Part shown: positions 40,991 to 51,523 of the stretch, piece after piece | Layout of the letters: the number at the start of each line of letters is the position of its first letter | Numbering within the stretch: the stretch's first letter is position 1 | Assembly: GCF_002261355.1 (NCBI RefSeq) | Contig: NZ_NEVU01000002.1 | Coordinates: forward strand, 806,001 to 870,000 | DNA from: Bordetella genomosp. 12 | GTDB taxonomy: Bacteria; Pseudomonadota; Gammaproteobacteria; Burkholderiales; Burkholderiaceae_B | Length of the DNA: 64,000 nt | Direction of reading: 5' to 3' | Translations under genes and position numbers: made by a program | Notes under the pieces: model-generated | Told to the model about the DNA's origin: nothing | The model's input: only the letters and a program-made list of their open reading frames with translations | Databases searched by the model: none

Positions 40991-42685
40991 ATGCGCAACT
41001 TTTTGGCGAATCTGTCGATACGCACCAGTCTGCTGGCGGTGCTGGGCTTTTTCTCCGTGATGCTGATCGTCGGGGCGGCACTGGGTGTGCTGTCGCTGCG
41101 GGTCAGCAACGCGACGCTGGAGGAGGTGCGCCAGACTCAGGCGCTGGCGGATTCCGCCTCCCGCCTGGCCACGGCCGCCAAGGATACGGTAGATGGCCTG
41201 GGCCGGGTCGGCGTGGCGCATTACGGTGAAATCGTGCGCAGCATCGGCCAGCCCATCCTGCCGCAGCAGGGGCTGTCGGCCGAAGCCGCGGGCCTGCTGG
41301 AGCGGGCGCGCGCCGCGCTCAATCGCGCGCAAGCCGAACTGGAGCATTTCAGAAGCTTGCCGCAGCCGGAAAGCGCGCAGGCCAGCCTGGGCGCGGTGCA
41401 GACGAGCTACCAGGGGCTGGTCCGCCAGGCACTCGAACCCATGATTGCGGCCTTGAGCCAAGGCGATATGCCGGCGTACCAGGCTTTGCTGGGCGGCCGC
41501 CTGGACAAGCTGGAAGCCGACTTTGTGCAGGCCATCGCCGCCTTCGATTTCTGGCGGGCCAGTGAGTTTCTCGACGCCTACGAAGTGGGCCAGCAACGTT
41601 ACGCGATGGTGCTCACGGCCGTGGCCGCTGGCGGAGTGCTGGCCGCGCTATTGATCTTCCTGACCTATCTTTTCCTGCGCCGGCGTGTTTTGCAGCCGCT
41701 GCGCTCGGCCGGCAGTCACTTTGACCGGATAGCGGGAGGGGATCTGACGGCGCGGGTGGAGGTGCGCAGCAGCAACGAGATCGGTCAGTTGTTCGGCGCG
41801 CTCAAGCGGATGCAGGAGAGCCTGACGCGCACGGTGTCGTCGGTGCGTCGAGGTGTGGATGAGATCAATGTGGGGGCGCGCGAGATATCGGCGGGCAACA
41901 CGGATCTGTCGAGCCGCACGGAGGAGCAGGCGGCGTCGCTGGAAGAGACGGCGGCGTCGATGGAGGAGCTGGCGTCGACGGTGCGGCAGAACGCGGACAA
42001 TGCGCGGCAGGCGAATCAGCTGGCGGCGAGCGCCTCGGATGTGGCCGAGCGCGGGGGTTCTGCGGTGTCGGAGGTGGTGCAGACGATGCAGGGGATCTCG
42101 GCGAGTTCGCGCAAGATCTCGGAGATTGTGTCGGTGATCGACGGGATTGCGTTTCAGACGAATATTTTGGCGCTGAATGCGGCGGTGGAAGCGGCGCGCG
42201 CCGGGGAGCAGGGCAAGGGTTTTGCGGTGGTGGCGGGCGAGGTGCGGTCGTTGGCGCAGCGCAGCGCGCAGGCGGCCAAGGAGATCAAGGGGCTGATCGA
42301 GGATTCGGTGGGCAAGGTGTCGGCGGGTTCGCAGCAGGTGGAGCGTGCGGGGGCGACGATGCAAGAGATTGTGGCGTCGGTCAAGCGGGTGACGGACATC
42401 ATGGGTGAGATATCGGCGGCGTCGCAGGAGCAGTCCAGTGGCATCGAGCAGGTGAACCGGGCGATCACGCAGATGGACGAGGTGACGCAGCAGAATGCGG
42501 CGCTGGTCGAGCAAGCGGCGGCCGCCGCGGGCGCGCTGCAGGAGCAGTCGCAGCATCTGGCGCAGGCCGTGGCCGTGTTCAAAATCCAGGGTGGAGAAGT
42601 CATCGACCTGGCCGCGGCCGCGTTGGCCGGGCAGGCACGCAGACAGCCGCTGGCGGGCCAGGATCCGCTGGCGCTGGAACACTGA
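40991..42685 (+). CDS. Methyl-accepting chemotaxis protein (Tsr/Tar type)
   Basis: The 564-residue receptor starts at the ATG at 40991 ([20 protein letters not shown]). A periplasmic four-helix domain (residues about 35-195) lies between two membrane spans, the second being [25 protein letters not shown] domain follows ([20 protein letters not shown]). The signalling hairpin tip is [20 protein letters not shown], with methylation helices on either side. There is no C-terminal CheR/CheB-tethering pentapeptide like NWETF. Codon use within about 41740-42540 differs from the flanks (see findings). Ligand unknown. Confidence 0.93.
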   Translation: MRNFLANLSIRTSLLAVLGFFSVMLIVGAALGVLSLRVSNATLEEVRQTQALADSASRLATAAKDTVDGLGRVGVAHYGEIVRSIGQPILPQQGLSAEAAGLLERARAALNRAQAELEHFRSLPQPESAQASLGAVQTSYQGLVRQALEPMIAALSQGDMPAYQALLGGRLDKLEADFVQAIAAFDFWRASEFLDAYEVGQQRYAMVLTAVAAGGVLAALLIFLTYLFLRRRVLQPLRSAGSHFDRIAGGDLTARVEVRSSNEIGQLFGALKRMQESLTRTVSSVRRGVDEINVGAREISAGNTDLSSRTEEQAASLEETAASMEELASTVRQNADNARQANQLAASASDVAERGGSAVSEVVQTMQGISASSRKISEIVSVIDGIAFQTNILALNAAVEAARAGEQGKGFAVVAGEVRSLAQRSAQAAKEIKGLIEDSVGKVSAGSQQVERAGATMQEIVASVKRVTDIMGEISAASQEQSSGIEQVNRAITQMDEVTQQNAALVEQAAAAAGALQEQSQHLAQAVAVFKIQGGEVIDLAAAALAGQARRQPLAGQDPLALEH

Positions 42686-42692
42686 GGCGGGC

Positions 42693-43541
42693 GTGACGAG
42701 CATTCCAGGCAATGCCGGCTTTGGCGCCGAGCGCCAGTTCGATTTTCGCGACGCGGACTTCGCGCGCGTGCGCAGCATGATTTACGCCCGGGCCGGTATC
42801 TCGCTGGGCGAACACAAGCGCGAAATGGTCTATAGCCGGCTGGCCCGGCGCCTGCGCGCGCTGGGCGTGGGCGATTTTGCCTCCTATCTGCACGCCCTGG
42901 AGCAGGAGCCGGCCGCCAGCGAGTGGGAGGAGTTCGTCAATGCGCTGACGACCAACCTCACGGCGTTCTTCCGCGAATCGCATCACTTCCCCATTCTGGC
43001 CGAGTTCGTGCGCAGCCGCAGTGCGCCCTTGTCCATCTGGTGCTGCGCGGCGTCGACCGGCGAGGAACCGTATTCGATTGCAATGACCTTGGCCGAGAGC
43101 GGGCGGGACAGCGGCAGCCGTGTCTACGCGACCGACATCGATACCCATTGCCTGAGCCGCGCGCGCGCCGGCGTGTACGCCTGGGAACGGGTAGCCAAGC
43201 TGGGCGATGCGCGCCTGCGCCGGTTTTTCCTGCGCGGCAAGGGGGCCAATGAAGGCCAGGTCAAGGTACGCCCGGAGCTGGCCCAAGGGGTGGTCTTCGA
43301 GACGCTCAATCTGCTGGCGCCGGCCTGGCCGATCCAGGAGAAGTTCGATGCCATCTTCTGCCGCAATGTCATGATTTATTTCGACAAAGCGACCCAGGCC
43401 CGGATCTTGCGGCGCTTTGCGCCTTTGCTCAAACCGGGCGGGCTGCTGTTTGCGGGCCACTCCGAGAATTTCACCTATATCAGTGACGATTTCCGTCTGC
43501 GCGGGCAGACCGTCTATGAATGCGCGGCCGGCCAGTCATGA
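42693..43541 (+). CDS. cheR: Chemotaxis protein methyltransferase CheR
   Basis: The 282-residue enzyme methylates receptor glutamates with S-adenosylmethionine. The start is a GTG at 42693 ([20 protein letters not shown]), seven bases after the receptor stop; no in-frame ATG gives a full-length protein. Domains: N-terminal helical CheR_N ([29 protein letters not shown]) and SAM-binding domain with [19 protein letters not shown] and [18 protein letters not shown]. Its last four bases overlap the cheB start, so both are coupled. Confidence 0.93.
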   Translation: MTSIPGNAGFGAERQFDFRDADFARVRSMIYARAGISLGEHKREMVYSRLARRLRALGVGDFASYLHALEQEPAASEWEEFVNALTTNLTAFFRESHHFPILAEFVRSRSAPLSIWCCAASTGEEPYSIAMTLAESGRDSGSRVYATDIDTHCLSRARAGVYAWERVAKLGDARLRRFFLRGKGANEGQVKVRPELAQGVVFETLNLLAPAWPIQEKFDAIFCRNVMIYFDKATQARILRRFAPLLKPGGLLFAGHSENFTYISDDFRLRGQTVYECAAGQS

Positions 43542-44587
43542 GAAAGATCAAAGTGCTTTGCGTGGACGACTCCGCCCTGGTGCGCGGCCTGATGACGGAA
43601 ATCATCAACGCCCATCCGGACATGGAAGTGGTGGCAACCGCGCCAGATCCGCTGGTGGCGCGCGAACTCATCAAGCGCCACAACCCGGATGTCCTGACGC
43701 TGGACGTGGAAATGCCGCGCATGGACGGGCTGGATTTTCTGGAAAAGCTCATGCGGCTGCGGCCCATGCCCGTGGTCATGGTGTCGTCGCTAACCGAGCG
43801 CGGCGGAGAAATCACCCTGCGGGCGCTGGAGCTGGGCGCCATCGATTTCGTCACCAAGCCCAAATTGGGCATTCGCGATGGTCTGCTCGAGTACTCCGAG
43901 CTCATCGCCGAGAAGATCCGCGCGGCCGCGCGCGCCCGGCTGCGGTCGCCGGGCGCGCCGGCCCTGGCCCCCGTGCGGCTGCACAGCCCCTACACCAGCT
44001 CGGAGAAATTGGTCATCCTCGGCGCGTCCACTGGGGGCACCGAGGCCATCCGGGAGGTCTTGCAACCCTTGCCCGCCGACAGCCCGGCCATGCTCATCAC
44101 CCAGCACATGCCGGCCGGGTTCACACGTTCCTTCGCGCAGCGGCTCGATACCCTGTGCGCGGTGACGGTGTGCGAGGCCGCGCATGGTGAACGCGTGCTG
44201 CCTGGCCACGTCTATCTGGCCCCGGGAGGCGAGCAGCATATGAAGCTCGCCCGCAGCGGCGCCAACTATGTCATCGAGCTCGAGGCCAGTGAGCCCGTCA
44301 ATCGCCATAGGCCCTCGGTGGACGTGCTGTTTCATTCGGCCGCGCAATCGGCCGGGCGCAACGCGATCGGCGTGCTGTTGACCGGCATGGGTAAAGATGG
44401 CGCCGCCGGCCTGCTGGCGATGAAGCGCGCCGGGGCAATGACCCTGGCCCAGGATGAGGCTAGTTGCGTGGTTTTCGGCATGCCGCGTGAAGCGATACAG
44501 CTCGGCGCGGCCGACGAAGTCGTGCCCCTGGCGGAGATGAGCGCAAGAATTCTGCTGCGCGCGGGCGACCGAGGCCATCGGGTCTGA
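43538..44587 (+). CDS. cheB: Protein-glutamate methylesterase/glutaminase CheB
   Basis: The 349-residue enzyme has an N-terminal receiver domain with phospho-acceptor Asp56 ([18 protein letters not shown]) and a C-terminal esterase domain. The catalytic triad is visible: serine in [15 protein letters not shown], histidine in [14 protein letters not shown] and aspartate in [18 protein letters not shown]. It removes receptor methyl groups for adaptation and can deamidate receptor glutamines; no cheD gene is present here. The ATG at 43538 overlaps the cheR stop. Confidence 0.95.
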   Translation: MRKIKVLCVDDSALVRGLMTEIINAHPDMEVVATAPDPLVARELIKRHNPDVLTLDVEMPRMDGLDFLEKLMRLRPMPVVMVSSLTERGGEITLRALELGAIDFVTKPKLGIRDGLLEYSELIAEKIRAAARARLRSPGAPALAPVRLHSPYTSSEKLVILGASTGGTEAIREVLQPLPADSPAMLITQHMPAGFTRSFAQRLDTLCAVTVCEAAHGERVLPGHVYLAPGGEQHMKLARSGANYVIELEASEPVNRHRPSVDVLFHSAAQSAGRNAIGVLLTGMGKDGAAGLLAMKRAGAMTLAQDEASCVVFGMPREAIQLGAADEVVPLAEMSARILLRAGDRGHRV

Positions 44588-44617
44588 GCGCAATACAACA
44601 ATCCTATTGGAGTTCAA

Positions 44618-45007
44618 ATGGTAGATAAGGGCATCAAAATTCTGGTGGTGGACGATTTCCCCACGATGCGGCGCATCATCCGCAACCTGCTCAAGGAGCT
44701 GGGGTTCGAGAACGTGGACGAGGCCGAGGACGGCGTGATCGCGCTGGAGAAACTGCGCAATGGCGGTTTCCAGTTCGTGGTGTCGGACTGGAATATGCCC
44801 AATCTCGATGGTCTGGAAATGCTCAAACAGATCCGCGCCGACGCCGCGCTGTCCGGGCTGCCGGTGCTCATGGTGACCGCCGAGGCCAAGAAGGAGAACA
44901 TCGTCGCGGCCGCCCAGGCCGGCGCCAGCGGCTATGTGGTCAAACCCTTCACGGCGGCGACGCTGGAAGAGAAGCTCAACAAGATTTTCGAGAAACTGGC
45001 CGGCTGA
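44618..45007 (+). CDS. cheY: Chemotaxis response regulator CheY
   Basis: The 129-residue receiver has acidic pocket Asp12-Asp13 ([20 protein letters not shown]), phospho-acceptor Asp57 ([17 protein letters not shown]), the conserved threonine in [13 protein letters not shown] and the lysine in [16 protein letters not shown]. The sequence is very close to E. coli CheY throughout. Phosphorylated CheY binds the flagellar switch. cheZ follows seven bases later, which is the usual pairing. Confidence 0.97.
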   Translation: MVDKGIKILVVDDFPTMRRIIRNLLKELGFENVDEAEDGVIALEKLRNGGFQFVVSDWNMPNLDGLEMLKQIRADAALSGLPVLMVTAEAKKENIVAAAQAGASGYVVKPFTAATLEEKLNKIFEKLAG

Positions 45008-45014
45008 GGGCGTC

Positions 45015-45644
45015 ATGACAGAGACGACGGGTACGCTGCAGGAATCCGGTGACCTGATTCACAGGATCGCCTCCTTGACCCGCATGCTGCGTGACAGCAT
45101 GCGAGAACTCGGCCTGGACCAGGCCATCAAAGATGCCGCCGAGGCGATTCCCGACGCGCGCGACCGGCTGCGTTACGTGGCGCAGATGACCGAGCAGGCC
45201 GCGACCCGCGTGCTCAATGCGACCGAGGCCGCCGGTCCGGTCCAGGACGATATGGCGCGTTCGGCCAAGGCGCTCGATGCGCGTTGGCAGCAATGGTATG
45301 ACCAGCCGCTGGAGCTGCCTCAGGCGCGTGAGCTGGTCAAGGACACGCGCGCCTTTCTGGCCGATGTGCCTGAGCGCACGCAGTTCACGCAGGCCAGGTT
45401 GATGGAAATCGTGATGGCGCAGGATTTCCAGGATCTGACCGGCCAGGTCATCATGCGCATGATGGACGTGGTGGGCGCCATCGAGCGCGAACTGCTGCAG
45501 GTGCTGCTGGACAACGTGCCGCAGGAGCGCCGCGAAGAAGCCCAGAGCCTGCTCAACGGCCCGCAGGTCAACCCGGCGGGCAAGGCCGACGTGGTGACCA
45601 GCCAGGATCAGGTCGACGACCTGCTTGCCAGTCTGGGATTCTGA
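45015..45644 (+). CDS. cheZ: Chemotaxis phosphatase CheZ
   Basis: The 209-residue protein dephosphorylates CheY. The catalytic glutamine lies in [18 protein letters not shown], matching the DFQDLTGQ motif of the family. The C-terminal CheY-binding peptide is visible as [13 protein letters not shown]. The middle is a long helical hairpin. The ATG at 45015 follows cheY by seven bases, and the frame is open further upstream only as a shadow of cheY. Confidence 0.93.
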   Translation: MTETTGTLQESGDLIHRIASLTRMLRDSMRELGLDQAIKDAAEAIPDARDRLRYVAQMTEQAATRVLNATEAAGPVQDDMARSAKALDARWQQWYDQPLELPQARELVKDTRAFLADVPERTQFTQARLMEIVMAQDFQDLTGQVIMRMMDVVGAIERELLQVLLDNVPQERREEAQSLLNGPQVNPAGKADVVTSQDQVDDLLASLGF

Positions 45645-45796
45645 ACGCCGTGGCGCCCCGAGGCGTCGGCCCCGGGGCGGGCAGGCGGCGGAATAGGGCG
45701 CCTTTCGGCCCCTTTCTTGGCTGATCGCAGGGGCTGGCCGGGCCCTAGAATCTCGGCGGGCGGCCTGCATCCTCGCGGTTGGTCCGTGTTCAGACT

Positions 45797-46939
45797 ATGG
45801 CCGAAGAAAGCGATCTCGAGAAGACAGAAGCCGCCTCACCCCGGCGCCTGGAAAAGGCGCGCGAGGAGGGGCAGATCGCGCGTTCGCGCGAGCTGGTGAC
45901 GTTTGTGATGCTGGCCGTGGGCGTAGCGGGCCTGTGGCTGGGCGGCGGCGCGCTGTACCGGGGGCTGTCCGGCGTGATGCGTGGCGGCATGGGCTTCGAT
46001 CAGCGGGTGGCCCAGGACACGTCGGTGATGGTCAGCCTGGCCGCGCAGTCTGCCGCGCAGGCCTTGTGGACCATTCTGCCAGTCTTTCTCATGCTGGCCG
46101 TGGCGGCGGTGCTCAGCAGCATTGCCCTGGGCGGGCTGGTGTTCACCGGGCAGCCGCTGGAATTCAAATTCTCCAAAATCAATCCGATCTCCGGGCTGGC
46201 GCGCATTTTCTCGGCGCAGACCTTGGTGGAGTTGTTCAAGGCGTTCATCAAGGCCTTTCTCGTGGGCGGCGTCGCGGTCTGGGTGATCTGGCGTTACCAC
46301 GACGATATGTTGGGCCTGATGCACATGGCGCCGTCGGCCGCGCTCACCTCGGCGCTGCAACTGGTCGCCTTGTGCTGCGCGTTCATTGTTGCCTCGCTGG
46401 CGCTGGTGGTGCTGATCGATGTCCCCTGGCAGATCTGGACACACTTGAAGAAGCTGCGCATGTCCAAGGAGGACGTGCGCCAGGAGCACAAGGAAAGCGA
46501 AGGCGATCCGCACATCAAGGCCCGCATCCGGCAGCAGCAGCGCGCCATGGCGCGCCGCCGCATGATGGCCGAGGTCCCCCGGGCCGACGTCGTGATCACC
46601 AATCCGACCCATTACGCGGTAGCCCTGCGCTATCACGAAGGGGAGGGGGCGGCTCCACGGGTCATCGCCAAGGGCAGCGGCCTGGTCGCTGCGCGCATCC
46701 GCGACATCGCCGGCCAGAGCCGCGTTCCCACCCTGGAAGCGCCGCCTCTGGCGCGCGCTCTGCATCAACATGTCGAACTCGGCCAGGAGATTCCGGCCGC
46801 CTTGTATACCGCGGTGGCGGAAGTGCTGGCCTGGGTGTTCCAGTTGCGCAGTTGGCATGCGGGCACCGGTGAGTGGCCCGTCGCGCCGACGGCCGTGGCG
46901 GTGCCGGCGGGGCTGGACCCCGCCGCCCAGGGAGCTTGA
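45797..46939 (+). CDS. flhB: Flagellar type III export protein FlhB
   Basis: The 380-residue protein is the substrate-specificity switch of the flagellar export gate. It begins MAEESDLEKTEAASPRRLEK (ATG at 45797; an in-frame ATG at 45779 adds six residues without family support). Four membrane spans are followed by a cytoplasmic domain with the autocleavage motif NPTH at residues 269-272, the same numbers as in Salmonella/E. coli. flhA starts three bases after its stop. A 152-bp gap with GC-rich inverted arms (CGCCCCG / CGGGGCG near 45654-45679) separates it from cheZ. Confidence 0.95.
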   Translation: MAEESDLEKTEAASPRRLEKAREEGQIARSRELVTFVMLAVGVAGLWLGGGALYRGLSGVMRGGMGFDQRVAQDTSVMVSLAAQSAAQALWTILPVFLMLAVAAVLSSIALGGLVFTGQPLEFKFSKINPISGLARIFSAQTLVELFKAFIKAFLVGGVAVWVIWRYHDDMLGLMHMAPSAALTSALQLVALCCAFIVASLALVVLIDVPWQIWTHLKKLRMSKEDVRQEHKESEGDPHIKARIRQQQRAMARRRMMAEVPRADVVITNPTHYAVALRYHEGEGAAPRVIAKGSGLVAARIRDIAGQSRVPTLEAPPLARALHQHVELGQEIPAALYTAVAEVLAWVFQLRSWHAGTGEWPVAPTAVAVPAGLDPAAQGA

Positions 46940-46942
46940 GCC

Positions 46943-49060
46943 ATGAGCGGCCTTTTTACGCTCTTGAAGACGCAAGGCGCGGCCAACGCCCGCATCCTGG
47001 CCGGCCCGGTGCTGATCGTGCTGGTGTTGGGCATGATGGTGCTGCCGCTGCCCACCTTCCTGCTGGACTTGCTGTTTACCTTCAATATTGCGTTGTCCAT
47101 CATGATCCTGCTGGTGGCGATGTTCACGCGCAAGCCGCTGGATTTCGCCGCCTTCCCGTCGGTTCTGCTGTTTGCCACGCTGCTGCGCCTGTCGCTGAAC
47201 GTGGCCTCGACGCGGGTGGTGCTCCTGCATGGCCACCAAGGGCCGGATGCAGCCGGCAAAGTGATCGAAGCCTTCGGCCACTTTCTGGTGGGCGGCAACT
47301 TCGCTGTCGGGATCATCATTTTCGTGATCCTCACCATCATCAACTTCATCGTCATCACCAAGGGCGCGGGACGGATCGCCGAAGTCGGCGCGCGGTTCAC
47401 GCTGGACGCCATGCCCGGCAAGCAGATGGCCATCGACGCCGATCTGAATGCCGGCCTCATCGGCGAGGACGAGGCGCGCCGGCGCCGCGCCGAGGTGGCC
47501 CAGGAGTCGGACTTCTATGGCTCCATGGATGGCGCCAGCAAGTTCGTCCGCGGCGACGCCGTGGCGGGCTTGCTGATCATGGTGATCAATGTGGTCGGCG
47601 GGCTGATCGTGGGCGTGGCCCAGCACGATATGTCGCTGTCCGACTCGGCGCGCGTCTACACCTTGCTCACCATCGGCGATGGATTGGTGGCGCAGATCCC
47701 GGCGCTGGTGATTTCCACCGCCGCGGGCGTGGTGGTGTCGCGCGTATCGACGGACCAGGATATCGGTCAGCAGATTCTGGGCCAGCTGTTTTCCAATCCG
47801 CATGTCATGTATCTGACGGCGGCGATCATCGGCATCATGGGCTTGATCCCCAACATGCCGCACATGGCGTTTCTCAGTTTTGCGGCGCTGCTGGGCGCGA
47901 TAGGGTATCAGCTCACCAAGCGGGAAGCAGAGCGCTTGCGCAAAGTGGCGCAGGAGCAGCCGCAGGCAGCCGCCCAGGTTCAGGCCGCCGCGGCCGAAGC
48001 GAGCTGGGATGACGTGACGATGGTCGATCAACTGGGACTGGAGGTGGGGTATCGCCTCATTCCACTGGTCGATCACGCCCAGAACGGCGAGCTGCTGCAT
48101 CGCATCCGCAGCCTGCGCAAGAAGTTCGCCCAGGACGTCGGCTTTCTGCCGCCGGTGGTGCATATCCGCGACAATCTCGAGCTCAAGCCCAACGACTATC
48201 GCATTCTGCTGTCCGGGGTGGAGGTCGGGCGCGGGTCGGCCATGCCGGGTCAGTGGCTGGCCATCGATCCGGGCGGTGTCTCCACGCCGATCAAGGGCAC
48301 GGCCACGACGGACCCGGCTTTCGGCTTGCCCGCAGTCTGGATAGACAACGGGCAGCGCGATCTGGCCCAAGTCTCCGGCTATACGGTGGTCGATGCCAGT
48401 ACGGTCGTAGCCACGCATTTGAATCACCTGATGCATCGCCACGGCTCCAGTCTGCTCGGCCGCCAGGAGGTGCAGCAGTTGCTCGACCGTCTTGGCCGCG
48501 ACGCGCCCAAGTTGATCGAAGACCTCGTGCCCAAGACCTTGTCCCTGACCACCTTGCAGAAAGTGCTGCAGGGCCTGTTGTCGGAAGAGGTTCCCATCCG
48601 CGATATGCGCAGCATCATCGATACCGTGGCCGAGCATGCACCGCGCCTGGCCGCGATGGCCGGCAACGCGGGCGGCCAGCCCGATGTGCAGGAACTCATT
48701 GCCTTGACCCGCCGTGCCTTGGGCCGGGCGATCACGCAGCAGTGGTTCCCCGGCGATGGCGAACTGCGCGTCATCGGGCTGGACGTCAAGCTCGAGCGTG
48801 TGTTGTCGCAAGCCATGGCCACCAGCGGGGGGCTGGAGCCCGGCCTGGCCGAGACGCTGCTGCGCGAGGCCCAGGCCGCCGTGTCGCGACAGGAGGGGCA
48901 GGGCAATGCGCCCGTCCTGCTGGTGTCGCCGCCCTTGCGCGCGCCGCTGTCGCGCTTTCTGCGGCACCATCTGCCGCAGCTGGGTGTTTTGTCGAATGCA
49001 GAAATTCCGGATGAGCGCGTGGTGCGCGTCACCGCGCTGATCGGGGGTAGCCAACCGTGA
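46943..49060 (+). CDS. flhA: Flagellar type III export protein FlhA
   Basis: The 705-residue export-gate protein has about eight N-terminal membrane spans, with FNIALSIMILLVAMF, the FPSVLLFATLLRLSLNVAST motif and the FHIPEP-region sequence ARFTLDAMPGKQMAIDADLN followed by GLIGEDEARRRRAEVAQE. The cytoplasmic half (from about residue 350) binds chaperones and substrates. It overlaps the flhF start by four bases (GTGA), and follows flhB directly. Confidence 0.96.
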   Translation: MSGLFTLLKTQGAANARILAGPVLIVLVLGMMVLPLPTFLLDLLFTFNIALSIMILLVAMFTRKPLDFAAFPSVLLFATLLRLSLNVASTRVVLLHGHQGPDAAGKVIEAFGHFLVGGNFAVGIIIFVILTIINFIVITKGAGRIAEVGARFTLDAMPGKQMAIDADLNAGLIGEDEARRRRAEVAQESDFYGSMDGASKFVRGDAVAGLLIMVINVVGGLIVGVAQHDMSLSDSARVYTLLTIGDGLVAQIPALVISTAAGVVVSRVSTDQDIGQQILGQLFSNPHVMYLTAAIIGIMGLIPNMPHMAFLSFAALLGAIGYQLTKREAERLRKVAQEQPQAAAQVQAAAAEASWDDVTMVDQLGLEVGYRLIPLVDHAQNGELLHRIRSLRKKFAQDVGFLPPVVHIRDNLELKPNDYRILLSGVEVGRGSAMPGQWLAIDPGGVSTPIKGTATTDPAFGLPAVWIDNGQRDLAQVSGYTVVDASTVVATHLNHLMHRHGSSLLGRQEVQQLLDRLGRDAPKLIEDLVPKTLSLTTLQKVLQGLLSEEVPIRDMRSIIDTVAEHAPRLAAMAGNAGGQPDVQELIALTRRALGRAITQQWFPGDGELRVIGLDVKLERVLSQAMATSGGLEPGLAETLLREAQAAVSRQEGQGNAPVLLVSPPLRAPLSRFLRHHLPQLGVLSNAEIPDERVVRVTALIGGSQP

Positions 49061-51489
49061 AGATTCACCGCTTTATCGGCGCCAATACGCGCGATGTGAT
49101 GCGCCAGGTGCGCGAAGCGCTGGGCGACGATGCGCTCATCGTGTCCAACCGCAAGGTGGAGCAGGGAGTCGAAGTACTGGCCACCCTGGAAAGCGAATTG
49201 CCCGCGCAAACGGAGGCGCCGCCGGCTGGCGGCTCGGGCGCGCCACTGCCGCGGCCGCAACCCCCCGCGCCGGCCAGCGTCAGCGCGCGGCCGGACAGCT
49301 TTCTGGCCACGCGTTCGGCGGCCGCCTACGGCGCGGCCTTGACGGCGGCCGATGCCGGCGCCGCCGAGGAGGGGGTGCCCGCTGCCGCCATGCGGACCGC
49401 GCCGCCCGTGGAGTCCATGGCCCGCCTGCCGGATGCGCCCATGCCGGGCGCGGCTGCGTCCTTGCCGGATGCCGGCCCGCCCAGCGTGCATGCCGCCATC
49501 GACGCCTTGCGCGGCACGCTGGAGAGCCGGATGGACGGGCTGTTGTGGGGCGCGCGCAAGCCGGCGCGCGAGCCGGTCAATGCGAGCCTGTTCAGGGTGC
49601 TGCTGGAGGCGGGATTCAGCATGCCGCTGGTGCGCGCGCTGCTTGAGCGGCTGCCGCCGGAGCTGGACGCGGCCCGGGCGCGGGACTGGGCGCGCAACGA
49701 ACTGCTGACGCATCTGCCGGTGCTGCGCGATGAAGGGGCGTTCCTGGCGGCAGGCGGTGTGCTGGCCCTGGTCGGCCCGACCGGCGTGGGCAAAACCACG
49801 ACGCTGGCCAAGCTGGCGGCGCGTTGTGTGGCGCGCGAAGGCCGCGAGCAGGTCGCCATGCTGACCACGGACAATTTCCGGATCGGCGCGCTCGAGCAAT
49901 TGCAGATCTATGGCCGGCTGATGGGCGTACCGACCCGTTCGGTGCGCGACGCCGCGGAACTGCAGCAGGCCCTGGGCGAGCTGGGCAGCCGCAAGATCAT
50001 CCTGATCGATACGACGGGTATCAGTCAGCGCGACCGCAATGTGGCCCAGCAGGCAGCCCTGTTGTGCAGTGGCGGGCGGCAGGTGCGCCGCTTGCTGGTG
50101 CTCAATGCCGCCAGCCAGGGCGACACGCTGGACGAAGTGGCCCATGCCTATCGGCATGGCGTGGGCGAGGACGTGGTGGGCTGCATCATCACCAAACTGG
50201 ACGAGGCCACGCGGCTCGGCCCAGCACTGGACACCGCTATCCGGCATCGGCTGCCGATTCACTATATTTCGAACGGCCAGAAGGTGCCCGAGCATCTCGT
50301 GCCCGCGCAGGCGCAGCCGCTGGTGGACCATGCCCTGGCCAGTCTGCAGCGCCCGCTCTATGCGCCCAGCGAGGCCGATCTGGCCGGGCTGTGGCAGAAC
50401 GTCGGCAAGGATCCGGGGCTGCAGCGCCGCCTGTTGGTCGCGGCGATGCAGCCGGCTGGCGGCGAGGCCGCGGTCGACGAGGCGCTCGACTGGCTGGGCC
50501 GCGACCCGGCCTGCAAACTGGGCCGGGTCATGTGGCGCGCGATCGCGCGCGCGCCCGCGGCCGACGCCGTGCGGGAGCAAGCCTTGGCCACGCTGCGCCG
50601 TGAGTTTCCGGCGCAATGCGGGCAGTTTCTGCTCGCCGTCCATGGCAAGAGCGCGCTCAAGGGCGCAGGGCTGCCCGGCGGCCATCTGCACACCACGCTG
50701 ATGCTCAGCGACCGGGGCGCGGCGCTGGCCGCCCCGGCTCAACATCTGGTGCTGCCGCACGGCAATCTGAACACCCTGGGCCTGGATCCGCAATCCCCTC
50801 TGGAGCCGATGCTCGCGCGCGCTGCCTGGCTGAATGAGGCTTTAGCCGATGTGCCCCGGGTGCAGGTCTTCGAACTGGGGACGGCCGGCCTGCATCAGGC
50901 GCTGTCCGATGCCGGCGAGCGCTGGCTGGCGCGTTGCCCTGGCGGGCAACGGGTGGTGCACGATGAGTGCCCGACGACGCTCAATGCCGTGGCGCGCAGC
51001 CTGGGGTATGTGCCTGCCGGCGAACTGGCGGGCGGCGATACCCTTTGGGCCTGCGGCACGCAGTTGTTGCTGCCTGCCCGCGCAGCGGAGCAGACCGTGT
51101 TGCGCATGATCGGCGCAAGGGTGGTCGATGCGCACAGCGGCGAGGTCAAGGCGCAGTACTTCGGACTGAGCAATCTCACGGCGGAACAGGCCGACGCGGC
51201 GACGGTGGCGGGTTGGCTGGTTCACCAGGAGCGCGTCAAGACGGCTTTCCGTTATATCCCCCATGCCTGGGCGGCCTTGCCGCGCGTGCATGGGGTCGAT
51301 GCCTTGCGCGCTCAGGCCTTGTTGGCCGCTCAACTGGCGGCCGCCTGCTGGCAGCTCAGCCAGGCGGAATCGGCTTGCGCCTGCCTGGGCGGGCTGATCG
51401 GCGCGGCCGAACGCAAGATGCCCAGCCGCTTGTTGCCGGTGGCGCTGCTGAAAATGTATGCCTTGCTGGAGATGGCGCAGGAGCACTGA
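49057..51489 (+). CDS. flhF: SRP-like GTPase FlhF with long C-terminal extension
   Basis: The 810-residue protein starts at GTG 49057 (VKIHRFIGANTRDVMRQVRE). FlhF proteins place or number flagella and are usually about 390-500 residues. N-terminal motif: DALIVSNRKVEQGVEVLATL. A Pro/Ala-rich linker (about residues 55-150) leads to the NG GTPase: G1 GPTGVGKTTTLAK near residue 239, TTDNFRIGALEQLQIYGRLM, IDTTGISQRDRN (G3) and ITKLDEATRLG (G4). After about residue 430 there are some 380 further residues of no family I recognise. No flhG/fleN follows; flgN is convergent. Confidence 0.9.
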   Translation: MKIHRFIGANTRDVMRQVREALGDDALIVSNRKVEQGVEVLATLESELPAQTEAPPAGGSGAPLPRPQPPAPASVSARPDSFLATRSAAAYGAALTAADAGAAEEGVPAAAMRTAPPVESMARLPDAPMPGAAASLPDAGPPSVHAAIDALRGTLESRMDGLLWGARKPAREPVNASLFRVLLEAGFSMPLVRALLERLPPELDAARARDWARNELLTHLPVLRDEGAFLAAGGVLALVGPTGVGKTTTLAKLAARCVAREGREQVAMLTTDNFRIGALEQLQIYGRLMGVPTRSVRDAAELQQALGELGSRKIILIDTTGISQRDRNVAQQAALLCSGGRQVRRLLVLNAASQGDTLDEVAHAYRHGVGEDVVGCIITKLDEATRLGPALDTAIRHRLPIHYISNGQKVPEHLVPAQAQPLVDHALASLQRPLYAPSEADLAGLWQNVGKDPGLQRRLLVAAMQPAGGEAAVDEALDWLGRDPACKLGRVMWRAIARAPAADAVREQALATLRREFPAQCGQFLLAVHGKSALKGAGLPGGHLHTTLMLSDRGAALAAPAQHLVLPHGNLNTLGLDPQSPLEPMLARAAWLNEALADVPRVQVFELGTAGLHQALSDAGERWLARCPGGQRVVHDECPTTLNAVARSLGYVPAGELAGGDTLWACGTQLLLPARAAEQTVLRMIGARVVDAHSGEVKAQYFGLSNLTAEQADAATVAGWLVHQERVKTAFRYIPHAWAALPRVHGVDALRAQALLAAQLAAACWQLSQAESACACLGGLIGAAERKMPSRLLPVALLKMYALLEMAQEH

Positions 51490-51523
51490 GGCCCGCCGGC
51501 GGTAAGCGCCGGGGGCGGTGCAT

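Noticed and set aside
45836..49054. A 1072-codon minus-strand frame opposite flhB and flhA
   Set aside because: Antisense to two well-defined genes, low-complexity His/Gln/Arg-rich content, no credible start or domain.
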